Below are positions 1 to 26,762 of a stretch of 64,000 nucleotides of DNA, piece by piece (position 1 is the stretch's first letter; the number at the start of each line of letters is the position of its first letter). Location of the stretch: NCBI GenBank assembly GCA_009760855.2, contig WPIO01000001.1:15002501-15066500 (forward strand), read 5' to 3'. Below the pieces are notes generated by a model. That model ran no database searches and had not been told where the DNA came from. It worked only from the letters and a program-made list of their open reading frames with translations. The DNA comes from Cristatella mucedo. Taxonomy: Eukaryota; Bryozoa; Phylactolaemata; Cristatellidae. The translations under genes and the position numbers were made by a program.

Positions 1-317
1 GTTCCATATCAAGTAGTGTCAGTCCCATCAAGTTGTGGCATCAATGACCCAAGAACTCCTGATTAATATTTTAGGGAGATATATTGGCTGCTCTCATTGC
101 GAAAATAAAAGTTTTTAACCTGCATGGAGCGGTTTTCCATATTGCACTGTGAAGCTAGCACATTAAAGAGGTAAAGCAATGAAACTAATAGAACTTGGCC
201 ATAAGTTGCTTAACAATTTTGGCAATTACTTTTATGACACCCATGGTGTCCCAGAAGCAATGCTGTTAGCAAGCGGTGACTATCGTCCGTAAAATTTCTA
301 AACGCATAACAATCTGC

Positions 318-551
<234 letters not shown>

Positions 552-1021
552 TGGATCGTTACTCGGCTTCGGCTGTTTCTAGGAGGTATTTAGCCAGCCT
601 AACATTTTCGTTATTTGCTGCACAAGCCCTTCAAAAGCCCGCTTATTCTGCCAGCCAGGGCAAAAAAGAGCCCACCGGAAAGCAAGTAGCAGAGGCCTGG
701 TAGACAGTTGGGTGACTTAGTTGGTGAACCGCAACGACCCAGCCAACCTCATTGCCTGCGGTGTGCAGCACACTCCGAAGAGCACTGGCCTGGGGACTGG
801 CTTGTAGAAGTAATCTAGGACCCCCTTGAAAGCCATTAGTAGGGGTAAATCTTAAGAGATGTGATTCATAGTTTCGAGATAGCACCCTCATAATCACATG
901 GCAGCCAATCCATCGGCTGCCATCCAGTGAAGCAGCTCGGAGCCCTTGCCCCGGCAATCGTCAGACAGCAGCTGGCTGACCACACTCTGAACGACAGATC
1001 GATACCAAAGAGGCACGGCTG
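552..1021. other. No gene seen
   Basis: Unique-looking sequence between a microsatellite and a SINE. Frames of about 100 codons exist on the minus strand but show no domain, and I do not call them. Confidence 0.5.
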
Positions 1022-1168
1022 TTGTCTATAGGCTGGTCTTTGCCTAGGGGTAAGGCACTTAGTCTTCACAACTCAGGTCGTGGGTTCGAGTCCTGCAGCT
1101 GGTAATCTTATATCGCCCTCTGCAAGTGGTAGCGATAGCCATTGAGGCTCTTTTACTGCTATAGAAAC
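1022..1168 (+). mobile_element. tRNA-derived SINE, family 1
   Basis: TGCCTAGGGGTAAGGCACTT (A-box-like) and GTCGTGGGTTCGAGTCCTGC (B box) form a tRNA-like head. The body GGTAGCGATAGCCATTGAGG is shared, in reverse, with the copies at 12.0, 50.0 and 58.8 kb. Confidence 0.75.
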
Positions 1169-1669
1169 GTTGATAAACAAGGCTTTTAAATCAGACAGTC
1201 TACTTTTACGTTACCTTATGCTCTTTATGATGGCCAGCCTGCACACGTGGTTGATCTCAGAATCTGCTCTGGGAAGTTGCTAGCCGAACTAGCAGCATTT
1301 ACCTATTTTGTTTTGGTATTAGGTTTTTATTTTGGATTGGTTTTATGCCAATAAGCTTTGGTTCCACACCCTGGCAGTACATAGGGTGGCTTCACAAAGC
1401 CATTGGTTTGGTATCCGTTTATATTAACGATCGTCGATAATGAGAAAAGCTCACTTATAGCAAATTTGGCCCTGGGTAGGTTTTTGTCGGTTTTCAGGTA
1501 GGCCTGTGGTGTTTTTTTTATCGTAGCCTGACAGGTTGTGGCTTGTTTGACATGCAGTATATTTGTATTTTGTTTTTAGGGGATATGTTCCGTATAGGGA
1601 ATACATTCTACGGGGTTTTCAGCAGCCATCTCAGGTGGGTGCTGAATTTTCCTGTTGGTGCAGTGCAGG

Positions 1670-1775
1670 CAAGAAACAACATCATTATTTGCAGCAAATG
1701 TAAAGTGCCTAGCAAGAGATTGAGTTTCCTGAGGGCACTATATTAAATGTATTATTATTAATATTATTATTATTG
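1670..1775 (+). mobile_element. LINE 3' end (CR1/L2-like), family 1
   Basis: GCAGCAAATGTAAAGTGCCT and GAGATTGAGTTTCCTGAGGG, then an ATT simple repeat. This hallmark 3' end recurs about fifteen times in the window. Only the tail is recognisable. Confidence 0.7.
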
Positions 1776-2059
1776 CCTTTCCTTTCATCAACCTTTGTCT
1801 GGGAGCTTTATTGCAGGCTGCATAGGTTTTGCCTAGGTTTTTAATTAGTGCTCATTATTCCTCACATTATTTATGCATGTTTTGGGTCTTAATGTCCGAG
1901 GCTCGAAGGCCGATAGCAACTGGCTTTTTTCTGAGGTCGATGTGGAGTCAGTATAAATTATCGAAGTATTGCACACAGAGAAACGGGCGGCAGCATCAAC
2001 ACGAGCCAGAACCTACAAAAAGTCGTTAGTGTGAGATATCGGGTAATCTCAAGCATTAC

Positions 2060-2960
2060 ATGGCCATTTTTACAAATTTTTTAAGCTCTTTAATCGTTAT
2101 TCCCATAATCATAACCAAGTTAACACCACACCTGGCAGTCCTTGCATGTGATCTGGCCGACCGTTTTTATAGCTCCCCTGGCTGCAAGGTAGACAACATT
2201 AGAGAGACCACCCATAAGGTAACATTCTCATTGAAGTCTTCAATTGCCATAACTTGCTCTACGTTAACTGCCACTTTCAAACATGCCCCCTACTACCGAC
2301 AGTTCTAAGTTCATCTTCCAGAGTAAGAAGACTATTCGTCCTCTAGATCTCATAACCTACTATTCTCCCGAGAAGCCTACATTTATTGCCGATCTACACA
2401 ACTAACTTGGTAAATTTGGCAATGCAATAGAATTCTGTGACAGCACTTTCTAAGGAGGCTGTTGCCATTTCACCCATTGAAAGTTGACACTCGACCAGGA
2501 GAAATTTAGCAAGTTCAGCTCAGTCTGCATGTTGCCTTTCTTAACAAGGACACAAGAACAAGTATTTGTTGAACATTTAAACTCTTATATCTAAAGTTAA
2601 AACCTATCGAGTAAGTTCCAGTAAGGTTTTATATCAATTTAATTAACCATGTCTGCACTGTTTCGAGTGTAAAATGACCTCAGGAATGCTAACTTAGGCC
2701 TAGTCTCTTTGTCAGTTCTACTGGATTTTTTAATATTGCTTGATATCACTGATCATCGAATTTTTCTTTAGCACATGTCATTTTTGCCTTGGCATCAAAG
2801 ACACTGATACACAATGGTGTAGGCCCTATTTTAGAGGAATAATTCGGTGAGTAGATTCCAGCAGTCGTCCAGTTCGCATCTAATATTTCCATGCTGCTCA
2901 ATTCACTGAGTGCTCTCCTGACTCAACTATGCTTATCCCTTCCTCTTTGCTTCGTTAAAT
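2060..2960 (+). mobile_element. Decayed LINE reverse-transcriptase region
   Basis: Frame-broken matches to the non-LTR reverse transcriptase: FKHAPYYRQF (for FKHALVTPLLKK), SVCMLPFLTR (for PISNLPFLSK), and NLGLVSLSVLLDFL followed by DITDHRIFL (for LVSLLVLLDLSAAFDTIDH). Many stops. The order is that of the family, so this is one old relic. Confidence 0.6.
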
Positions 2961-3367
2961 GAAGTCAGCTAGCTACTGTAGTGTATTCAGCCTGAAGATC
3001 ACACATTTGCCAATTGTAAACATTTTTCGCAAATGTGCAAATATTCTTGCAGAGAAACTAGTTATGGTAGAATTATTTACTTTGTTTAGTACATGCAGTG
3101 CAAAAAATGTGATGCCAACTTTGATTCTTGATTTGCTGGCTCAGTACCACATCCTACTTTTGGTGCATACTGACTTGTTCTGCCAGGTAAGTACACTCTG
3201 AATTGTCAAGCACTATTGACATGTACTAGTTGCTCAACCGTGATACCCATGCAATACTTCTATGAAGTGTAACAAAATGACCAGTTTACCTGCCTTTTAT
3301 CTGGGGTCTTCTCTTTATCAAAAATAAATGCATTCACGTAGGTCACACAATAGCTGACAACAGATAT

Positions 3368-4375
3368 AATATTAATTCTAATAATAATAATAATAAGAAT
3401 AATTATAATAATATTAATAAATTTGTTATAGCACCCTCAGAGAACCCAATCTCTTTCTAGGTACTTTACATTTGCTGCAATGGAAGCACGATCGAATGTT
3501 TAGTGGTAACAATAACATTAACAGTAACATGCTCAATGACAACAAGCATAACATGGTTAGAGGTGATATGCACAGGGTGAGCATGCAAATATGGTTAGTG
3601 GCACCATGCCCAGTGCCAGCATGCATAAGCACACAAAGGAAGAATCACATGGTCGTCAAGTCAGGGAATGTCTTGATGCCGGTCAGAAGTGAGTTCCAGG
3701 CTTTGGGAGTATACGAACTAAAGGCACGGTCTCCAAAGGATTTGAGGCTCGTACTAGGTATCGGTAAACGATTAGATTCCTTAAAACCGGCTGGTACTAT
3801 GCTTAGCCTAGTGGGCGAGTAAATCTGACAGAGTCAGGAGCCAAAGAATGAAAAAGGAACCTACAAGTGAGTCACAGAACCTTGAAGTCAATCCGTTGCT
3901 TGACTGGGAGCCAGTGCAGGTCGGCGAGAAGTGCGGTGGCTGGGCAACTATGATGGTCACGACAGATAAGCCTAGCTGCAGAGTTTTTATCAGCAGTAAA
4001 CGCCTGATTGCACAGATAGACTAGCAAGCAGTGAGCTACAGAAGTTGGGTTGGGATGTCTCAAATGCATGGACCAATTTACATCTAGTGTCTCTGTCTAA
4101 GCAAGCCCGAATTTTAGTAATGTTATGGACCAAATTTACATGTAGTGTTTCTGTCTAAGCAAGCCCAAATTTTAGCAATGTTATGTAGCTGAAAGTAGGC
4201 AGACTTGACTGTGGAGCTGATGGGGTCGTCTAATGAAGGGTTATTTTGGAACATGACACCTAGATTTCGGGCAGATTGGATAGGAGATAAGCTGGCAGAG
4301 CCGATTGTGAGCATGAACCTTCCCCATTTCTGAATCACACTTAACCCTAGAGTATAAGACTTTACCGTACTATTG
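3368..4375 (-). mobile_element. LINE 3' fragment, family 1
   Basis: Its ATT-type tail (seen as AAT repeats) and terminal CTTTACATTTGCTGCAATG are at the low-coordinate end. Inside, the minus strand encodes C-terminal reverse-transcriptase pieces such as LLADLHWLPVKQRIDFKVL and LGVMFQNNPSLDD. It contains a local tandem duplication of about 56 bp at 4073-4185. Confidence 0.75.
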
Positions 4376-4429
4376 ATTTTGTGGTTTTGTTTATGTATAC
4401 CCCAGTCTGTGACAGCACCTAAATGTTGT

Positions 4430-5040
4430 TATCTCCCAGTACTAGGTTGGGTGGCCCTCCCGACTACCGGCTAGCCAATCGGAGTGCAGCTAGGCGTTGG
4501 CAACAGCGCCAACGAATCAGAGCGCAGCGTTCCAGTACCGCAGACGAGAGAAGCGGACGAACGTTTGCGGGTGGGCAGTGGCGCTTCTGCCGGCTGAGTG
4601 TGTAGATGAAATAAACTGGTGGTGCTCCTCGTCGGCTAATGTGCTCTGCCACTCGCGACGATAATTCAGACTACAGATTTATCGGATGGGGAAGATTTAA
4701 GGTGCATATGCAGAAAGAAAAAGAATAAAGATCGAGATAGATACATAGAATGTTGAGTTCATAGTAGAGATGCATAAGCCAGCCTAAAACAGTGCCGTGC
4801 CCAGAAGTCGTCTGCCGGTACTAGGCTAGGGGGCCTCCCGACCTTGACTGACCAATCGAGGCGCAGCGTTCTTGCTGCTGGCGCTAGCAACGGCGCTCGC
4901 CAATCGGAGCCCACAGTTTCTGGGTGCAGACGACGGAAGCTCCGTTTTAGATTGTCTGCAGACGAGTTGTTGATTAAACGTTGTTGAGTTCGGTTGTGTT
5001 TCGAAAATTAAAGTTATTTTCTGTTTAGCAATTCGCGAAC
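4430..5040. repeat. Two related CCAAT-rich modules, LTR-like
   Basis: Module 1 (about 4436-4600) and module 2 (about 4815-5035) share CAGTACTAGG/CGGTACTAGG, GGCCTCCCGAC, CCAATCGGAG and GCGCAGCGTTC. Both carry CCAAT boxes, and module 2 ends in TTAAAGTTATTTTCTG, directly before the AC array. They may be fragments of LTRs or of another promoter-bearing repeat. No target duplication was seen. Confidence 0.45.
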
Positions 5041-5050
5041 ACACATGCTC

Positions 5051-5358
<308 letters not shown>

Positions 5359-5359
5359 T

Positions 5360-6030
5360 GCTGTTTAGCAATACATGCTCATAACATAGAGAAATATATA
5401 TATATATGTATATATTTATATATACATATGTAGATAGATAGATAGGGAATCATTTGCTTTCATCCTAAGTGACTGGTTTGCATGCAATTATCACAGGCCT
5501 GTTGGATAGCAAGCACGACACAGGAGCTAGGGAAGACGAAGTGCTCTAGCTCAGCCGAAAATAGCTTTGCTTTGAGCTGGCTTCCTGGTTTGCTTTTAAT
5601 GTCTACTTGGTCTTTTTAGCCACTTGAAGGTCACGTATTAAAAAAATTCGCTTTGGAGTGCCTCGATGAGCAAACACTTCAGTATGTGCTCATAAAAAAT
5701 TCGCTTGTAATGTGCTCGTGTTCTGCTTTTGCGGCAGAAGCTGTGCGTATAGCTGATCGACCCTCGGCAGGAGTGTGATGCCTGAGCGTTTGTTGTTGTC
5801 GTGCTGCTCGTGATGTTCCGATGGCATCGTCTTACAACGAACCGATGCAGCGATCAGCAGCCTTTCAGTATGCTAGGGATCTCTGTCGTGATATTCGAGC
5901 CAGGCCGCGATCCTGCTCCTCGATGATACCAGGCGTTGAGTACTTAGCTGCTATAGCACTCATGCTAAATTATAGCATGCAACATAATTTTGCTCTCCTC
6001 GCTAAAACCGCTCTCGTTGGTCATCTGCAG
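5360..6030. other. Semaphorin upstream or intron sequence, no exon identified
   Basis: Holds a short TA/GATA repeat to 5450 and then unique sequence. Earlier Sema exons were looked for and not recognised. An 82-codon frame from an ATG at 5821 does not resemble the family. Confidence 0.4.
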
Positions 6031-20997
<14,967 letters not shown>

Positions 20998-21050
20998 GTC
21001 TCTTCTATCACAATAGCCAGCATAGCAGCCACAGCTGCAGCATGTCATTA

Positions 21051-21056
21051 AATAAA
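21051..21056 (+). promoter_or_regulatory. Poly-A signal of the semaphorin gene
   Basis: AATAAA lies 54 nt after the proposed stop codon and just before a GT/AT-rich stretch. It supports transcript cleavage near 21070. Confidence 0.6.
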
Positions 21057-21077
21057 ATTTGGAGTGATTTTTGCAGA

Positions 21078-21202
21078 TATATATATATATATATGTATAT
21101 ATGTATATATATGTATATATACACATTATATATATATTTCATTATATATTTATATATATTTCTTATATATATATATATTTCTTATATATATATAAGATAT
21201 AC
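21078..21202. repeat. AT-rich microsatellite after the semaphorin gene
   Basis: Imperfect (AT)n with TATATTTCTTATATATA blocks repeated twice. Starts right where the transcript should end. Confidence 0.85.
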
Positions 21203-21439
21203 AGGCTGATATCTGGTTTAGATTTCGCGTGAAGCAGCTGGTGAGAACTGTAGCGATATTGGATAAGTGACCCAGCGTCTATCGTGATTGGGCTGTGTGC
21301 TTAAAAAAGTGAGCCCTCTCTTAAGGCGTATTTACAAGATGTATACATTATGAACATTTAAGGGTTGTCCTATGACATGTATCTAGCCACAGCGGAAGCA
21401 GGGAGCTATGTAGTGCTGCTTGACCAACGTTGCCTTTTA

Positions 21440-22130
21440 GATTTTTTTTCATTACTCAATGCTCTCTTTTACAATTCCGCGTGAATATGCATCAGAATAA
21501 ATTCGTTGAAAAAAGAAAAATCATAGACTTTGGCAGATTTTGAGCTTAGAGTTGATGGTCGCCTACGTCAGAGAATCTCCTGACGTCTTTCGGTAGAGAG
21601 TTCAAGAACTTAGTTGGCTAGGAAGATGAGGAACGATCACTGAATGATCTCAAGTTGGCTGGAGACAACACAGCTAAACTACCGGTGTCAATAAAATTGA
21701 TGGAGTGTGCAGAGGCAGCACGAGAGGTAAGCGGCATGTAGAAGGCTTATACAATGTGCAACAGTCGAAAAAGTTATCGTCGACCGGCAGCACCAAGAAG
21801 AGAAAAAAAAAGAAATGAATGAAAATCAGCTTTTGTGCCGCAGGCTGGATCATGAGCTCTGAAGCAGGGGTCGTCGTAGGGATCGGTACAAATCCATTTA
21901 TGTCTGCCATTTGCAATCTTCACCACAATTTCCAGTCTTGAATATCGAGGGGGTTAGTGGGGGAATTGAGCGGCCACCAAAGTGAAAGAAGCTGGAACGA
22001 GCAAGGAAAAGACACGGGCGACGCAGCGGCACCATTTTCTCTCATACTAAGCATACTTTTTGCCGTGCCACTTGCAGCAAGAAATTTGTTGAGTTGATCA
22101 CCTATTTTCTGCCACACATAACTGCCATGG
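21440..22130 (-). mobile_element. Probable LINE remnant
   Basis: On the minus strand FLNSLPKDVRRFSDV near 21.58-21.62 kb matches the 'WNSLPKDIRR' end of non-LTR reverse transcriptases. The rest to 22.13 kb holds a frame with KIGDQLNKFLAASGTAKSM that I cannot assign, so the outer boundary is approximate. Confidence 0.4.
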
Positions 22131-22299
22131 GGGAGAAGGATTTCGCGGGCCTATTAATTTGATAAAGTAGCAGACCACCCAACGAACATGTAATGTTTAA
22201 CTTGGAGCATGTTCTAAGTGATATCGTGACTAAAAATATGTCAGGCTGGCTCTTAGGCTATTGCTTGTGTGTCAGCCCCCTTTTTTTATGAACTCAGTG

Positions 22300-22870
22300 C
22301 TTCACTACCGCCATGCACGCCCAACATTCCCCCGAGCTTGCACTACAATGAAGAGCATGGAAATCGGCCACCCTCTGCTCTCAACTTTTACTGGCAGAAC
22401 ATTGCTTAACCTGGCACGAGACGGCTTGGCTCCTCCATACCGAGGCTGAACTGCTGCACCAGTTTCAGCCTCCTCGTGCCCTCAGGTCCTGTATGGACAA
22501 TACATTAGCCGTGCCATTCCTCCGCTTAAAGACCATTGGCGACAGAAGCTTGAGCTCTGCAGGTCCTAGACTGTGGAACTTGCTTCCACAATTCTTTGGC
22601 AACGACAACCACTCTCCTGACTATAGCTCACCCCTTTCAGTGGTGCTGAGCTGCTACTTCCATGATACTCGCTACCTCAACTGCTCTCCTGACTCTGCTA
22701 TGCTTCCCACTTTCTCTTTGTTGCGTGTGACTAAGTCTGTTGGCTACCGATAGAGTACCGAAAGCCGTTTAGGCCGTGAGTGCGCTATACAAACTCTCCT
22801 GCCCAACACTCGAATAGTCTTTATGGCTTTGTGGAGCTACACACGGAGATATGCTACATACATTACATGA
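22300..22870 (+). mobile_element. LINE 3' fragment, family 2
   Basis: Reads DNTLAVPFLRLKTIGDR and SSAGPRLWNLLPQF, then the 3' region through CTTTATGGCTTTGTGGAGCT to TACATACATTACATGAG. Closely similar to 59.43-59.93 kb, so this family is younger than family 1 in this window. Confidence 0.75.
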
Positions 22871-23022
22871 GTACTTGCAGCTTGATGCGCCTAATACTAA
22901 GGAAAACATCCACGGGTTTAATCGTATAAAGCAGTGAATTCACAGAAGCAGTTCAAGAGGGACCAGGGCTACTTCAACAAGGCTTATCGCAGTCGCAAAA
23001 AATTAGTAGGCAGCGAGCTTAC

Positions 23023-23415
23023 CTCCACCAAGCATTTTGCTGCCAGCTTGGTTTCTGAGCGTACTGACACCGAGCCATTCCTCAACCGCTTCGCTTCAGT
23101 TTTTATTTCGAGTTTCTCGTCCCACTCAGCCCTTTCATTGGCTTTCTGCTCCCTGAAATATTGAGAGTAATCTGACACGGTAAAATCTCCTGTGACCTAA
23201 TTGCAGAGGCAAAACCGATGAATCAAACGACGTAATCCTTCGATCTCACGTAGGATTGATATACTCACAATAACAATTGTTCCGTGACTGCTTCATTCAA
23301 CTCATCGTACTGCAATAAAAGAGTGCTAATAGTTTGCTATTCTAGCGAACCGGAGGTGTATAAATACCTGTCGGCTGGATTCAGGCGTCAGATCTTGGGA
23401 AAGCGCGTTCACAAG
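23023..23415 (-). CDS. Unrecognised coiled-coil gene, three consecutive exons
   Basis: Exons on the minus strand: 23415-23368 (CTACAG to CAG|GTATTT), 23309-23269 (ATTGCAG to TT|GTGAGT), 23152-23023 (TTTCAG to GAG|GTAAGC). Phases 0, 2 and 0 agree, giving LVNALSQDLTPESSRQ, then YDELNEAVTEQLL, then LEQKANERAEWDEKLEIK followed by a basic, Ala- and Ser-rich stretch. The composition (Glu, Lys, Gln, Leu, Ala) suggests a coiled coil. Introns of 58 and 116 bp are much shorter than in the other genes here. I do not recognise the family; 5' and 3' exons were not found. It could be a gene fragment. Confidence 0.5.
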
Positions 23416-26039
23416 CTGTAGTTGGGTAAATCAACAGATCAGTTATAATATTTCATAGAACCAATAGGCTATGTTGTGCATGCCAGAGTAGCGGTATAGG
23501 ATCGATATCAAACAGGAAAGCTGGTTGGGGGTCGGCAGGTGGCTAAGCTCAAGTACAGTATTGCCGATTGGTGCAGGATAGCGTACGGGAGAAGAACAAA
23601 AGCTTCGCAGCAGAACCCTGCAGTAGGTGCATGCAATTCGCGATGAAAGAAATGACAGAACTTCGCAACGCAACGGTGTGTCAAGCGAACATAAACAAAG
23701 CTGCTGAAACTTGGCTTACCTTAATGTCAGCCTACAAACGTACAAGTAGCAACTTGATCAGAACACGCAGGCTTTATAAATTGGATAGAAGAGTCTGATT
23801 CATTTTTGATGACAATATAATAACTATAAGCTATTGGCAACGTCGAAGCAGAAAACGTGGTCGTAGGAGTTTTCAAAATCGATAGCTATTGGCCAAGTAG
23901 GCCGGTATTCTATATGTCCTGACAATACACTACTCTCATTCGATCTGTCAATCATAAAAAATACTTGAGCAGAAATGAGCACAAATCTTAGAGAATGGGC
24001 AACATGCATGTCAAATGGGATAGGTTAACTTTAAATGTAGCCAGTTTCACACATTAAATAGGCTCAAGCAACCAGTAGTTCGTCGAAATGCTAATACAAA
24101 TTTGAATGTAGATAGCAATACACCTACGCTTTCTGGCGATAACAACAAAGTTTGAAATAGTTATCGCTTTGTCCATATAATTGGTCTTTTCTGAAGATTT
24201 CAATATATCGTAGTTTATTTCTGCATTTTTTGTACACTGAAATATAACCTAGGGGCAAACACGTTGTGCACTGGATGGCTATAACCTAATGTTGCCGACT
24301 TAGTGCTGGTGAAGCCCAATTCATACAATTCACTGCGCCATACAGTTTAGCTTTGAATTTTGCCTTTTACACGAGTTTTAATACTGACTGAGAGTTCATC
24401 ACTTCTAAATTTAGGTTTTTATAGCGCATGATATAGTGTCACCTGTCTTTTGACGAAAACTTCAGGGCATGTGAAAGACAAAACAATTGCAGTCTTACTA
24501 CTGTTCGTATTCCTAGTTTTACAATAGGATTATCTTCAGAGAGACTTCTGTAGTAGAGAATAACGAGAATCAGTAATTGGTTATATATTTTCTGCTATGC
24601 ATGCTGAAAGAAAAACAAGCGTCGAACAAACGTTTGAAAGAAACGCTCTCATATTGAGGGTTATCTTTGAGCCTCTTCGTGTGATTTCTGAGCTGACAAA
24701 ATGTCGCCAACCATTTAAATGGGGCCTTGTGAAAGCAGTTGCAGAGTGATCACCAATTTACTACAAAAATGCTTCAATAATTTAATAGGCTGGCAGTAGT
24801 GAGCGATAGGTCGCTCGCAAATAATTTGATGTGCTTATAAAATGCATTACTATTATTGGCTTCAATATTAGCTGGAAATATTGTTAAACCAACAAATGAA
24901 GTTGATTATAAGAGCCTTGTTAGCTATCAACCAAAACGCAGGAAAGAGAGGAAAAAAAGAAAGAGCAAGTCTTGCTTAAATCGGCAGCTAAATTCTGGCT
25001 CTCCAGGTCAGTTTTTTATCAAACTTAAGATTGAGCTGCAACCGTAGCAATGAAAGAGAACGCTGAAATAACTCAAATAAATGTGATACAAGTTTTACAT
25101 TGTACTTAATGGCTGGCATGCAAAATGTTCCCATTAAAAATGACCACCCAACGGCTTACCCGAATCGGTCCTGCATTAAAAAATTGGGTACACAATTCAC
25201 TAATGTTAGGAGATAAACACTACGTAAACTAAAAATATTACTTCGTAACAGATATATCTACAAAAGCACTATTTAACTCTTAAGCACAATTTTTTCGCTC
25301 AAGCGAATGCTGTTTCGCTCGCTCGGAAGAAATGGCAGCGTTGGTGAGACTTTGACTGGCCATCTTACTTCAAAAAGAAATCTTTCTAAGGAATCCTGGT
25401 GGATATTTGTTACCGAGATTGACCTCGCCCTTGGTGGGGAAGCATGGGGTTTTCTTCACTAAATGCCAAGGTTGTAATCTACAGTCATCCTACCCTTGCG
25501 GTGTGTTAGCGCCTTCCAGGCTAAATTTAGAGCTCAATAAATTGGTAGGAATTCTTTTGCCTTGCGGTGCTTTTTTTGGAAACATGCGACAATTGATACG
25601 TTCAAAAGCTCTATTACACCCGAACACTTGTTAAGCTCACTCAATCCCATTGGGTTGGGTTCGTAACTCAGAACCAGGTTTTTCACCGAAAATATTTTTT
25701 TAAAATACCGGGCATTCGTTCCCGATGAGTTCACTACTCGAAGCGTTCATAACCCGTGACCCTACTGTACACGTATCTAGACTGTACGATTCGAGAACCA
25801 CACCTTTAAGTATTCGAATTCGGGATCGTGACTGTACCGCGTGCAATGCCATATACAGAGCAACAATCAGACTTCCGCAGGGCCCTCTATAGAGAGCGGC
25901 AAAGCTGATACTAGAATAGGCCACAAAGCAGTTGTTAACCCCGAAGGAGCGAACAATTATTGACTATGAGGTTCTTGCACACACGAACTACCACCACTGA
26001 GGCTGAGGAGCAACATAGATACTACCCATTCCTACATAC
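23416..26039. other. AT-rich intergenic region, no gene recognised
   Basis: A few frames of 60-76 codons occur, for example around 23.57-23.80 kb on the plus strand, reading KEMTELRNATVCQANINKAA, but none has matching splice partners. No clear transposon was identified. Confidence 0.45.
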
Positions 26040-26430
26040 TAGGAAGCAGCAGCAGCTTTTTCCGAAGGCGGAGAGGAACATACTTCGAGCTCTGACCAGT
26101 CGCAAGAAGTGATGCTCGAGAAATAACATTGTCGCGTCTATTCGCTCAGCGAGACTTTCAGCCATGCCTGGCTGAAAGCTTGAGCTAGGTATAATTAAGA
26201 TCAAGTGGCAAGTTAATTCAAAGCCTGACACTAGTATGGTCAAGTTATACAATCTATACAATTATGGGTTATCACAGATTGCAATGGGTTCTAATGAACA
26301 GGCCAGCTTCAAGCAGTGGCGTGGGTACCGGACTCCTCACTGGACGTGCCTAATTGATATTCACAAGAAAATTCTTTTAAATATTGCAATGCCTTCTGCT
26401 ACTAAGTCGCATAAAATACGCCGCTTTTGT

Positions 26431-26500
26431 GAAACGTCACGTGCGGTAGGTTGAACTTGCCTCAATCCTCTTACGTTGGCGTTCCAGAGCAACCTTGGTC
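26431..26500 (+). promoter_or_regulatory. Possible MKKS promoter: E-box and X-box-like half sites
   Basis: A CACGTG palindrome lies at 26438-26443, and GTTCCAGAGCAAC at 26481-26493 resembles an RFX X-box with one left-half base missing; its right half AGCAAC fits. X-boxes drive ciliary genes, including BBS genes. The equivalent stretch appears deleted in the pseudogene copy near 52.47 kb. This is a weak, inferred call. Confidence 0.3.
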
Positions 26501-26762
26501 TTGGGATTTTCTTTCATCACTTCATATCTGTACGAAGTAGCTTCTAGCATTTCCAATAAATATCTAATGAAGCTCTTTTTCTGATGCTCCGAACACAGCA
26601 GATGTTACTCTCACCTCACCCAGCGAAATAACAGAGAGCTAAATGGCGTAGCGCGAAGATCACTTGGCTGCTGTAAAGTTGCCTAGCAGCTAGATGCGCA
26701 ACAGCTCTTCCATTAAACCCCTTTACAGCAGCTGCCGGGCAGTCAACGGGGTGGTTCAATGA

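Noticed and set aside
22934-23164. Plus-strand frame with QFKRDQGYFNKAYRSRKKL
   Set aside because: It is antisense to the exon with good splice sites at 23023-23152 and has no good splice sites of its own. It could also be a LINE linker scrap.
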